From a virus, in IMG/VR virus record IMGVR_UViG_3300036715_001868, positions 1 to 33,913 of that record: a stretch of 33,913 nt of DNA. One strand, written 5' to 3'. Shown here piece after piece: positions 21,216 through 26,897 of the stretch (position 1 is its first letter; each line of letters begins with the position of its first letter). The notes beneath the pieces were generated by a model. That model saw only the letters and a program-made list of their open reading frames with translations. It did no database searches and was not told the DNA's origin. The translations under genes and the position numbers were made by a program.

Positions 21216-21317
21216 ATGTACTATAAGCAGGTAACTGCCTTGCGTAAAGTATATAAGTCTTTTAAGTTATGGCTTATAAAAATACAACAAGAGGACACTG
21301 ACAACGCTGAGTGGTAA
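21216..21317 (+). CDS. 33-aa plus-strand micro-ORF
   Basis: 33 aa (MYYKQVTALRKVYKSFKLW, then LIKIQQEDTDNAEW). The first half is basic and amphipathic, the end acidic. The case rests on the extended -10 with the same 6-base spacing to ATG used by clear genes, and on lying between two terminators. It has no recognisable family. Confidence 0.4.
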   Translation: MYYKQVTALRKVYKSFKLWLIKIQQEDTDNAEW

Positions 21318-21320
21318 AAT
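21312..21320 (+). promoter_or_regulatory. Possible extended -10 box (TGGTAAAAT) for the 17-aa ORF
   Basis: TGG-TAAAAT overlaps the stop of the 33-aa ORF and again ends exactly 6 bases before an ATG (21327). The hexamer is one mismatch from TATAAT. Confidence 0.25.
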
Positions 21321-21326
21321 GTGACT

Positions 21327-21380
21327 ATGCCACCTTATGAGGTGGTTACTCAATACCAGAGTAAGAAAAAGCACCACTAA
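21327..21380 (+). CDS. 17-aa plus-strand micro-ORF ending in the terminator
   Basis: 17 aa (MPPYEVVTQYQSKKKHH). Its stop lies in the loop of the terminator at 21366-21398. It includes a small CCACCT-tatg-AGGTGG hairpin at its start. Supported only by the repeated promoter-to-ATG spacing, so it may be fortuitous. Confidence 0.2.
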   Translation: MPPYEVVTQYQSKKKHH

Positions 21381-21398
21381 TACTTTGTGGTGCTTTTT
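21366..21398. terminator. Bidirectional intrinsic terminator
   Basis: AAAAAGCACCAC / GTGGTGCTTTTT, a 12-bp perfect stem with a 9-base loop. T-runs stand on both sides, so it ends plus-strand transcripts from the control region and minus-strand transcripts of the 22.8-21.4 kb early genes (the last gene stops at 21402). Confidence 0.9.
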
Positions 21399-21401
21399 CG
21401 T

Positions 21402-21590
21402 TTAAGGTAATATGCTTTTTACTAAAGCGTACACTGATGCAGGTGACCAGTCTTTTGCATTACTTGGGTATTGCATCTTTGGTATCTCAACTGGCTTATA
21501 AGGTTGCATTGCCTCCTCACGGTTACACATTGCACGTGCAACCTCATATGGTGTTGCTCTAGCAAGTAAATTAAAATTAGTGTTTCGCAT
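21402..21590 (-). CDS. Small early hypothetical protein
   Basis: 62 aa, not recognised (MRNTNFNLLARATPYEVARA, Pro-rich middle KPVEIPKMQYPSNAKDWSP, C-terminal helix). It is the last gene of the early unit; its stop is 3 bases before the bidirectional terminator stem. It overlaps the 56-aa gene upstream by 14 bases. Confidence 0.55.
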   Translation of the reverse strand: MRNTNFNLLARATPYEVARAMCNREEAMQPYKPVEIPKMQYPSNAKDWSPASVYALVKSILP

Positions 21591-21747
21591 TTTTTGCTTT
21601 AACGTTAATTATTAAATAGATGTCTATGCCTGACCATTCAAACAACGGCTTTGAGTTATCAAGTTTACAAGCCTCAAACTGTTCACGTGTAAAAGGGCAC
21701 GTTGGGTCTTTTAACATTTCCTCTGCACGTTTTTGGTCTATTGGCAT
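21577..21747 (-). CDS. 56-aa early hypothetical protein
   Basis: 56 aa (MPIDQKRAEEMLKDPTCPF, TREQFEACKLDNSKPLFEW, SGIDIYLIINVKAKNAKH). It fits the gap between the 62- and 67-aa genes, with a 14-base overlap at its 3' end and a 2-base gap at its start. No motif is recognised. The phrase 'DPTCPFTREQF' gives a small helix-turn start. Confidence 0.55.
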   Translation of the reverse strand: MPIDQKRAEEMLKDPTCPFTREQFEACKLDNSKPLFEWSGIDIYLIINVKAKNAKH

Positions 21748-21749
21748 AC

Positions 21750-21953
21750 CTACTTTTTAGCGTTTTGCTTTCTCTTTAACTGTATCTCTTTAAGGTCAGC
21801 CTCAAGGTCATTTTTTGCACGTGCAATGAGTTCCAAAAAAGAAATAATACCCTCAGTACTATCAACATATAGACTAAACTTTAAGTCTATACCGTTTACC
21901 TCATAATCATACTGCTTTAGTATTCTGTTTTTTTGTATCAATTTTTTTGCCAT
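21750..21953 (-). CDS. Small basic early protein
   Basis: 67 aa (MAKKLIQKNRILKQYDYEV, VNGIDLKFSLYVDSTEGIIS, FLELIARAKNDLEADLKEIQ, basic end). A beta hairpin then a long charged helix. It is 2 bases from both neighbours, so clearly part of the early operon. Function unknown. Confidence 0.55.
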   Translation of the reverse strand: MAKKLIQKNRILKQYDYEVNGIDLKFSLYVDSTEGIISFLELIARAKNDLEADLKEIQLKRKQNAKK

Positions 21954-21955
21954 AA

Positions 21956-22312
21956 TTAGTTTGTTATAAATGCACTTTGTATATAATAATTTTTACACTT
22001 GTCGTAAAACTCCTTTAAGTCTAAGTCTACTATATCAGCAGGTGTTACGTTAATACTTAAACGGTAAGCATAGTATTTTGCACCACTCTTACCTATGATA
22101 TATTTACGCTCAAGTAACTTTGGGTTTTTCTTAAACATCTCACTCATACGAGCACTAACCTCATAAGAAACAAAACCCCACACCCCTATTGGCTTTACGT
22201 AAGCCTCGCCTATCAACTCAAAAATAGGGGTGTACTTTTCCTTATCAAGTTTACGTGCCTCATAGAGTTTATAAAACATTGTTTGTACTTGGGTTACTTT
22301 TACTTTTTTCAT
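21956..22312 (-). CDS. Early hypothetical protein, 118 aa
   Basis: 118 aa, not recognised. Basic, mixed alpha/beta: KVTQVQTMFYKLYEARKLD, VWGFVSYEVSARMSEMFKKN, LLERKYIIGKSGAKYYAYRL, DIVDLDLKEFYDKCKNYYI. It could contain a winged-helix-like part (VSYEVSARMSEMFK), but this is not certain. It overlaps the 39-aa gene upstream as ATGA. Confidence 0.55.
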   Translation of the reverse strand: MKKVKVTQVQTMFYKLYEARKLDKEKYTPIFELIGEAYVKPIGVWGFVSYEVSARMSEMFKKNPKLLERKYIIGKSGAKYYAYRLSINVTPADIVDLDLKEFYDKCKNYYIQSAFITN

Positions 22313-22428
22313 ATTACTTCTTTACCACAACTACAATTTTCTCCTAAATTTCTAGCAACGCCACAACAATTAGTAAACTTTGTGCTGTTAAAATCGTTTG
22401 CATAATGCCAACCTGTTGTTTTTTTCAT
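22309..22428 (-). CDS. 39-aa Cys-rich protein
   Basis: 39 aa (MKKTTGWHYANDFNSTKFT, NCCGVARNLGENCSCGKEVI). Four Cys near the end (CC...C.C) with a His could bind zinc. Its stop overlaps the next ATG (ATGA), and it starts 4 bases after the preceding stop, so it fills the gap between two firm genes. Confidence 0.55.
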   Translation of the reverse strand: MKKTTGWHYANDFNSTKFTNCCGVARNLGENCSCGKEVI

Positions 22429-22432
22429 ATAG

Positions 22433-22816
22433 TTATTGTGGTTGCCCTACATAAAGAAACAACCAAGCAAGTGCACTTAATAAAACAAACATTGCAAACC
22501 AAACAATTGGGTGTGGCTCAGTTTCCTCAAGATTATTAACGTAATCTTTTACAAATACTTTTGCCTCTTCATTTGTTAAAAGTAACTTGTAATCAACTGG
22601 CTCAACTGATGTAAGCACATCGTGTAAACCGTGTCCCTCCTCACGCTGATACTCATAGTTATAAAGTTCAACATAGTACACATCACCTTTCTTATCAACG
22701 TATAGGTCTTGCATCTCTACCCACTCACGTATACGTAAATCTCTTTTAAGTTTATTGAGCAAGTTCTCTATTGCATCATACTCAACGTCAGCGTAGTATT
22801 TTGTTATTGGTTTCAT
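22433..22816 (-). CDS. Tail-anchored membrane protein, first gene after promoter C
   Basis: 127 aa. Residues 1-100 are soluble and charged (YYADVEYDAIENLLNKLKRD; LHDVLTSVEPVDYKLLLTNE). One membrane helix is at about 103-122 (PIVWFAMFVLLSALAWLFLY) followed by only four residues. So most of the protein would face the cytoplasm. As the first gene of an early unit it could act on the host membrane, replication site or immunity. Not recognised as a family. Confidence 0.6.
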   Translation of the reverse strand: MKPITKYYADVEYDAIENLLNKLKRDLRIREWVEMQDLYVDKKGDVYYVELYNYEYQREEGHGLHDVLTSVEPVDYKLLLTNEEAKVFVKDYVNNLEETEPHPIVWFAMFVLLSALAWLFLYVGQPQ

Positions 22817-22824
22817 AAAATTAT

Positions 22825-22880
22825 TGAGGTGGTTATTTCCTCATACTTTATATTATACGCTGTACATCGTAACATTGCAA
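22825..22880 (-). promoter_or_regulatory. Early promoter C with conserved motif and leader hairpin
   Basis: Minus strand: TTGCAA (22880-22875), 17-base spacer holding GTTACGATGT, TATAAT (22857-22852), predicted start near 22845, then leader hairpin TGAGG [AAATAACCA] CCTCA (22843-22825) 8 bases before the ATG at 22816. Compared with copies A and B the fifth pair from the loop changes from C-G to T-A and the fourth from G-U to G-C. Confidence 0.75.
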
Positions 22881-22895
22881 GTATTTTGTGATATT

Positions 22896-23093
22896 TTAGG
22901 CATCTAAAAGCCCCTTATAATCTAACGTTTTTATAGTCTTATTCACACATATCTTTTCCATTTTATCTTTATGTATCATAAAACCACAACGTAAAGTACA
23001 CATTACCATTTCCTCAGTCTTATCAAACCACAGTATCTTATTGCACTTAGGGCAACGGTTACGTAGTAGGTTATTATAGTTTAGTGTTTGCAT
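22896..23093 (-). CDS. Zinc-ribbon protein
   Basis: 65 aa. CPKC at about 14-17 (NRCPKCNKILWF) and CTLRC at about 32-36 (VMCTLRCGFMIH) form a two-knuckle zinc ribbon, followed by a second Cys (KICVNK). It overlaps the gene upstream by 20 bases and precedes promoter C, so it ends the replication-initiator unit. Nucleic-acid or protein contact is expected; specific role unknown. Confidence 0.6.
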   Translation of the reverse strand: MQTLNYNNLLRNRCPKCNKILWFDKTEEMVMCTLRCGFMIHKDKMEKICVNKTIKTLDYKGLLDA

Positions 23094-23352
23094 TTTCGGT
23101 AAAAAACTTACGACCTACACTCATAACTTCTTTATGTTTTTCTTGTAGGTCTTGTGACGAGTTTGCCATTAACATTTGCATACGGGTGTTAAAGTTCATA
23201 TCAATACTAAAAACATCGTAGCAAATACAAAACATTTGTGAGCCTTGCATATAGTAAAATGGTATACGCTCACCGTTTTCCTCCCAAAATAACTTGGCAA
23301 CATTTGGGTCGTCTTGTAGTACAGGTGAAGTTATAACTTTTAGGTCTGACAT
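23074..23352 (-). CDS. Hypothetical protein downstream of the replication initiator
   Basis: 92 aa from ATG at 23352 (MSDLKVITSPVLQDDPNVA), one base after the initiator's stop. A start at 23403 would overlap the initiator by 50 bases and is less likely. The protein is mixed: AKLFWEENGERIPFYYMQGS, CICYDVFSIDMNFNTRMQML. No motif recognised. Position suggests a replication accessory, but this is inference. Confidence 0.55.
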   Translation of the reverse strand: MSDLKVITSPVLQDDPNVAKLFWEENGERIPFYYMQGSQMFCICYDVFSIDMNFNTRMQMLMANSSQDLQEKHKEVMSVGRKFFTENANTKL

Positions 23353-23353
23353 A

Positions 23354-24058
23354 CTAGGTAAAAATAACCTCAGGCTCTTTGGCTTTATTTCGCTGTACAG
23401 CATCTTTAATCTTAACCCACTTATCTCTTAACTCAACTGGCGTGGTTACACTCGGCATATAGGGCAATTTTTGCTTTAAGATAGGTATTGCCTTAATGAC
23501 CTGAGTGACTAAATCAAGCCCATACTCAGAAATAAGAAAGTCGCACGCCTCACGTTGGGTTTTGTTACCATAAAAGCGTTTATTCTTTGGGTCAATGGTT
23601 TCCATTTCTTTAATTACTAAAGGTATAAGGGTAGCATTACCTGTGCAAGGCTCTGCCTTGCTAGTATTATCTTTATTATTATTACTTGTAGTATTATCCT
23701 CATCATTTTTAGTGATAGGGGTATCACTATTTTTAGTGATAGGGTCACCCTTTTTTTGTGTGGAGGGGTATGTACATAAACGTATATACCTAGCCTCAAC
23801 CTGTTTACTATTTTCTTTGTAAACTATCTCTGATGAAATAAAACCGTAGTCAATAAGTTGTGCTATCCAAAGCGATACTGTATTAACTGATACACCATAT
23901 AATTTTGCAAAATAACTATTACTCGCCCAACAAAAACCCTCTTTATTTGATAGGGCTGTTATCTCTGAGTAAAGCAATTTTGCATTTGGTTTTAGTCGCA
24001 CGTCATATCTTATCTCGGCAGGTATAATGCCATAGTAACTTGGGTTTTGTATTTGCAT
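23354..24058 (-). CDS. Replication initiator-like HTH protein (DnaD-like layout)
   Basis: 234 aa. Residues about 10-75 are a winged HTH of the type common in phage initiators: YGIIPAEIRYDVRLKPNAKL, LYSEITALSNKEGFCWASNS, YFAKLYGVSVNTVSLWIAQL. A Ser/Asn/Thr/Asp-rich linker (about 105-140) repeats PITKN (DPITKNS, TPITKND). The C-terminal 90 residues are helical, like the DnaD-type helicase-loading domain of Firmicutes phage proteins. The linker-coding DNA has three 8-mers at 12-bp steps (23710-23741), a likely origin. Confidence 0.75.
   Translation of the reverse strand: MQIQNPSYYGIIPAEIRYDVRLKPNAKLLYSEITALSNKEGFCWASNSYFAKLYGVSVNTVSLWIAQLIDYGFISSEIVYKENSKQVEARYIRLCTYPSTQKKGDPITKNSDTPITKNDEDNTTSNNNKDNTSKAEPCTGNATLIPLVIKEMETIDPKNKRFYGNKTQREACDFLISEYGLDLVTQVIKAIPILKQKLPYMPSVTTPVELRDKWVKIKDAVQRNKAKEPEVIFT
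23706..23744. repeat. Iteron-like alternating repeats inside the initiator gene (candidate replication origin)
   Basis: TAGTGATA (23710-23717), TATCACTA (23722-23729) and TAGTGATA (23734-23741) are perfect and mutually inverted, separated by GGGG and TTTT, a regular 12-bp step. The 15-mer TTTTTAGTGATAGGG occurs at 23706 and 23730. A location inside the initiator's linker is typical of phage origins (lambda O type). It also fits simple repetition of PITKN codons, so binding is not proved. Confidence 0.55.
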
Positions 24059-24059
24059 A

Positions 24060-24584
24060 TTAGTTGAGTAGTAATGTGTTTAATTTTCCTATAAGTTCCT
24101 GAAACGTCTGACTTTCACCACACAACTTTTTAACACCCTCAATGTAATTACGTGCTTGGTTACAAGTTTTATCATTTGCTATAAGCCTAAAGTCCTCACT
24201 CTCTAAGTCGTAACCTTTATTAAAGCCAAGTATTTTATTATAGTCAGGTAGTATTGAAATAATAGCATCGCCCTTAAATGCCCCACCACTGCATACAACT
24301 TGTGCCTTACGTTGAAAACCCCACATAACTTGTGGTAACTCATCTTTAGGTATTGTAATGTCCTGCCCTTTGTCATTGTATGCAAGTCGCACTGTATAGT
24401 AAAAAGGTTGCTCAGGTTTTTTATCAAAAATAATTGCAACCATTTCACTTTTCTTAATTCCGTTAATCTCAGTGTCACCACTAAAAGCATTATTATACTT
24501 AAACTCTGTAAGTTGCTCTGCTTGTTGTTGTGTAATATTGTAGTCCTTTCGTTCACCATTTCTCTCTACTGTTAGGGTAGCCAT
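24060..24584 (-). CDS. First gene of the 24.6 kb early unit, unknown function
   Basis: 174 aa, not recognised. Beta-rich first part (LTVERNGERKDYNITQQQAE; INGIKKSEMVAIIFDKKPEQ; FYYTVRLAYNDKGQDITIPK), a Gly/Cys stretch (AQVVCSGGAFKGDAIISIL) and a helical end (TCNQARNYIEGVKKLCGES). It is expressed behind a long structured leader (24611-24706) and 1 base before the initiator gene, so it is probably needed early, with replication. Confidence 0.6.
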   Translation of the reverse strand: MATLTVERNGERKDYNITQQQAEQLTEFKYNNAFSGDTEINGIKKSEMVAIIFDKKPEQPFYYTVRLAYNDKGQDITIPKDELPQVMWGFQRKAQVVCSGGAFKGDAIISILPDYNKILGFNKGYDLESEDFRLIANDKTCNQARNYIEGVKKLCGESQTFQELIGKLNTLLLN

Positions 24585-24610
24585 AAAATACTTTAATTAA
24601 AAACTATTAA

Positions 24611-24706
24611 AGCCGTATTGTTTTGTTGCACACTCTCTGTTATCTACTACGCCCCACTGGTAAGCAAGTAGTAGTAGATAACAAAGTACCAGTTAACCTT
24701 ACGGCT
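24611..24706 (-). ncRNA. Structured 5' leader with pseudoknot topology
   Basis: On the minus strand, 5' to 3': AGCCGTA (P1), ACTGGTA (S1), TGTTATCTACTAC (S2), loop with TACCAGT (S1'), GTAGTAGATAACA (S2'), TACGGCT (P1'). P1 7 bp, S1 7 bp and S2 13 bp are all perfect. The order S1-S2-S1'-S2' is an H-type pseudoknot inside P1. P1 begins about one base after the predicted transcription start (24707) and the element ends 26 bases before the ATG at 24584. A cis-regulatory leader (riboswitch or protein-binding) is likely; an unlisted ncRNA or DNA-level use is possible. Confidence 0.65.
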
Positions 24707-24713
24707 ACATAAC

Positions 24714-24719
24714 AGTATA
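24714..24719 (-). promoter_or_regulatory. -10 box (TATACT) for the structured leader
   Basis: Minus-strand TATACT, followed after 7 bases by the predicted start near 24707, right at the first base pair of P1. It is partly inside the palindrome TATAC-C-GTATA (24716-24726). No -35 fits, so an activator or a non-standard sigma factor may be needed. Confidence 0.45.
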
Positions 24720-24765
24720 CCGTATATATCTATAATGCCATTGTGGATAGTAAAATATTATAAAC

Positions 24766-24786
24766 AAAAAACACCGTTATACGGTG
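24766..24786 (-). terminator. Intrinsic terminator ending the late operon
   Basis: On the minus strand CACCGT-ata-ACGGTG followed by TTTTTT. A 6-bp perfect stem with a short loop and a good T-run, 30 bases after the stop codon of the acidic gene at 24816. It separates the late from the early unit. Confidence 0.85.
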
Positions 24787-24815
24787 CGATTTGTAATTGT
24801 AAACTTAATTGTCAA

Positions 24816-25163
24816 CTATTCTGTTGGTGTTGTCGCAATAACTTCCTCAACAGGTGTTTCAACTGCAACCTCATCAGCAACAATCTCTGTTGGTGCAACG
24901 ATGCCCTCAGTATCGGTAATACCTGCCTCAGTAATTTCAACCTCACCAGTACCGTCAGCTTTAACGTGTGTATCTTTCTGACGAATAATATAAAGGTCGT
25001 TAGTAAGTTCACCACTTACATTATCGTTTTCAAAACGGATAACTTCGCCTGTGTCCTCACGTCTTACAAGCACAAAGTCGTCTTGTGGGTTTGTAGTATC
25101 GCTTTCAAAAGCGACTGCATCAAAACAAAGTTCTGTTACTTTTTCTATAATTTCGTATTGCAT
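24816..25163 (-). CDS. Acidic hypothetical protein at the end of the late operon
   Basis: 115 aa from ATG at 25163 (MQYEIIEKVTELCFDAVAF). A longer frame to 25223 would cross the promoter. The first half is mixed (DDFVLVRREDTGEVIRFEND; LYIIRQKDTHVKADGTGEV). The second is acidic low-complexity (TEIVADEVAVETPVEEVI), as in the small gene after the capsid. No recognised function. It is preceded by an extended -10 box and followed by a terminator, so it can form its own unit. Confidence 0.6.
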   Translation of the reverse strand: MQYEIIEKVTELCFDAVAFESDTTNPQDDFVLVRREDTGEVIRFENDNVSGELTNDLYIIRQKDTHVKADGTGEVEITEAGITDTEGIVAPTEIVADEVAVETPVEEVIATTPTE

Positions 25164-25199
25164 ATATATGTTTTTATTACTATTAAATTGTACCTTTTT

Positions 25200-25208
25200 A
25201 TTATAGCA
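25200..25208 (-). promoter_or_regulatory. Extended -10 promoter (TGCTATAAT) for the acidic gene
   Basis: Minus-strand TGC-TATAAT overlaps the last codons of the HTH gene. A leader of about 30 bases follows to the ATG at 25163. No clear -35. Confidence 0.5.
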
Positions 25209-25605
25209 TAAACTCTTTTGCAAAAGTTTCGCTGTGCACCGTTTCAGTCTTTAATAAACCACAGCACCCACACTTAAATGTTTTAACTATTTCGGTGTGT
25301 GTGCACGTTTCTCGTAGTTTAAGTTTTCTGTCCTCAGCCTCTTGCACATAGTCGTCATAGCATTTTACACGTTGTAAATTAAAGTGTTTACTCTGTGTGT
25401 CACTAGGTACGTGTGCACGTTTAGGTATAGTTTGCCTGATAATAAAATTACCACTCAACTTATTACGTTTGTTGATGTGGTAAATTATTGTACTATGATG
25501 CTTACCAAACTTTTTGGCAATATGTAACTTTGGTACGTCTAACTTATAGAGGGCACAAATCTCGTCAATTTGTTCCTCTGTAAGTTGTTCGTCTTTTGTT
25601 CGCAT
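25201..25605 (-). CDS. HTH and zinc-ribbon protein (possible transcription regulator)
   Basis: 134 aa. Residues 8-45 form a HTH of the resolvase/Trp-repressor kind: LTEEQIDEICALYKLDVPKL, HIAKKFGKHHSTIIYHINK. The middle is basic. The C-terminus has two Cys pairs (KTFKCGCCGLLKTETVH, with CTHTEI just before) fitting a small zinc ribbon. It is the only strong DNA-binding regulator candidate in the window. It could bind the palindrome at 11075-11087 or the 10-mer of early promoters A-C; this is a guess. Confidence 0.65.
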   Translation of the reverse strand: MRTKDEQLTEEQIDEICALYKLDVPKLHIAKKFGKHHSTIIYHINKRNKLSGNFIIRQTIPKRAHVPSDTQSKHFNLQRVKCYDDYVQEAEDRKLKLRETCTHTEIVKTFKCGCCGLLKTETVHSETFAKEFML

Positions 25606-25606
25606 T

Positions 25607-25789
25607 TTAATGTGATAGTACTATTGTTACTTGTGCTCGTAGACGTGCAAGTTTTGCATTGTCCTCGTCACTCATAGTGCTATTACTTAAAATAATATCA
25701 CACAAAGATGTCAAGCCAGTGTTTATATCCACAAGTGTCGTTGCGTTTTCTATTGATTTAATAATTTCTGGTATGGTCATATTAAGCAA
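25607..25789 (-). CDS. Small helical hypothetical protein
   Basis: 60 aa (MLNMTIPEIIKSIENATTLV, DINTGLTSLCDIILSNSTMS, DEDNAKLARLRAQVTIVL). It is all-helical, no membrane segment. Its 5' end overlaps the Gly-rich fibre gene by 8 bases and it stops 1 base before the HTH gene. An assembly helper of the fibre upstream is possible but unsupported. Confidence 0.5.
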   Translation of the reverse strand: MLNMTIPEIIKSIENATTLVDINTGLTSLCDIILSNSTMSDEDNAKLARLRAQVTIVLSH

Positions 25790-26894
25790 AGTAATTATTT
25801 TTTGCCACTAAAGAATAAGCACCTGCACCACCACCACCACCACCACCACCACCTGCACGTCCACCTAGCCCTGTCCCACCAGTTCCTGCACTACCTGCAT
25901 TTGTACCACCACCTGCTGTGCCGTTTGTCCCATTTGTTCCACCACCACCTGCACCACTAGCACCACCTGCACCATAGTAACCACCACCACCACCACCACC
26001 ACCACCACCCCAAGCATTATTAGCACCGTCTTGTGCTGTTGCTGACCCACCATTACCACCATTACCACCATTAGATGTAATAGTGCCTGAGTTTGCTGTA
26101 AGTATGTTATATAAAATAATACAATTACCTGCTGACCCACCACCACCACCACCACCACCTGCCTCTGTACCATTTGGGTTACTTGGGTTTGCAGGTGTAA
26201 TACCATTTTGTCCTGATGTATTTATTGTTCCTGTAAAATTAAGTGCACCACCACACTCAATTAAAAGTGCACCACCACCACGTCCACCTGCACCACCTAC
26301 TGATGTTAAAGCCCCTGAGCCACCACCTTTATTACCAAAACCACCACCACCACCACCTGACCCAGCCGTTATTGGCAAATAACGTCTTGATAATGTCATA
26401 GTATCTACTGGATATAAGAATGTATTACCTTGTTGTATTCCACCTGCACCTGATATACCATTAACACCTGCACTACCATTGCCACCTTTAATTCCTTTAT
26501 GTGTTGCAAGTACATCAACAGTACTATTACTTTCTGTACCGTCTGTAGCTGATGTCGCTGTATTAGCAATACCACCAGTACCACCAATTGCACCAAGTCC
26601 TCTAAGGTCAATACAAGGTGTAGTTGATGATGTTATTGTAACGTCACCCTGTGACCTTAAAACTATTACAGTACCATTTGCGTGTGGGTTTGTAAAAGTT
26701 AAACTTGCTGTACCAGTAATAGAAATAGACGTATAATTTTTTTCTAAAAAAGCAACACCTGCTAAATCTATATTTGTTGCACCACTAGAAATTGTAAGTG
26801 CACCGTCTACACCAGTACCACCAAACTGAGCAATACCATTTATATCTGATGCTAACACTTGGTCACCTGCAACCCATACTTTTCTTTTTGCCAT
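25782..26894 (-). CDS. Glycine-rich tail fibre or adhesin
   Basis: 370 aa. Residues 1-110 form a beta-rich base (AGDQVLASDINGIAQFGGTG; ANGTVIVLRSQGDVTITSST) similar to fibre N-termini. The remaining 250 residues are runs of Gly (GSGGGGGGFGNKGGGSG; NNAWGGGGGGGGGG; GRAGGGGGGGGGAGAY) separated by beta-loop segments (NFTGTINTSGQNG; NAWG). This resembles the polyglycine-II packing of phage S16-type adhesins, where variable loops at the tip bind the receptor. It lies 3 bases after the next fibre gene. Confidence 0.75.
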   Translation of the reverse strand: MAKRKVWVAGDQVLASDINGIAQFGGTGVDGALTISSGATNIDLAGVAFLEKNYTSISITGTASLTFTNPHANGTVIVLRSQGDVTITSSTTPCIDLRGLGAIGGTGGIANTATSATDGTESNSTVDVLATHKGIKGGNGSAGVNGISGAGGIQQGNTFLYPVDTMTLSRRYLPITAGSGGGGGGFGNKGGGSGALTSVGGAGGRGGGALLIECGGALNFTGTINTSGQNGITPANPSNPNGTEAGGGGGGGGSAGNCIILYNILTANSGTITSNGGNGGNGGSATAQDGANNAWGGGGGGGGGGYYGAGGASGAGGGGTNGTNGTAGGGTNAGSAGTGGTGLGGRAGGGGGGGGGAGAYSLVAKNNYFA

Positions 26895-26897
26895 ATA

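Noticed and set aside
21330-21345. CCACCT-tatg-AGGTGG and TAACCACC as a fourth copy of the early-leader hairpin
   Set aside because: It lacks the GAAA part of the loop and has no nearby -10 box with the right spacing. Similarity is probably by chance, though the stem-flanking word is close.
15000-25605. Lysogeny genes
   Set aside because: No integrase catalytic motif, no CI/Cro pair and no excisionase were seen. The HTH protein at 25201 has no adjacent divergent partner, so it is not called a lysogeny repressor.
26083-26382. Plus-strand Pro-rich open frame
   Set aside because: Antisense of the Gly runs (GGT/GGA codons read as ACC/TCC in the complement, CCACCA repeats); shadow frame of the adhesin gene.
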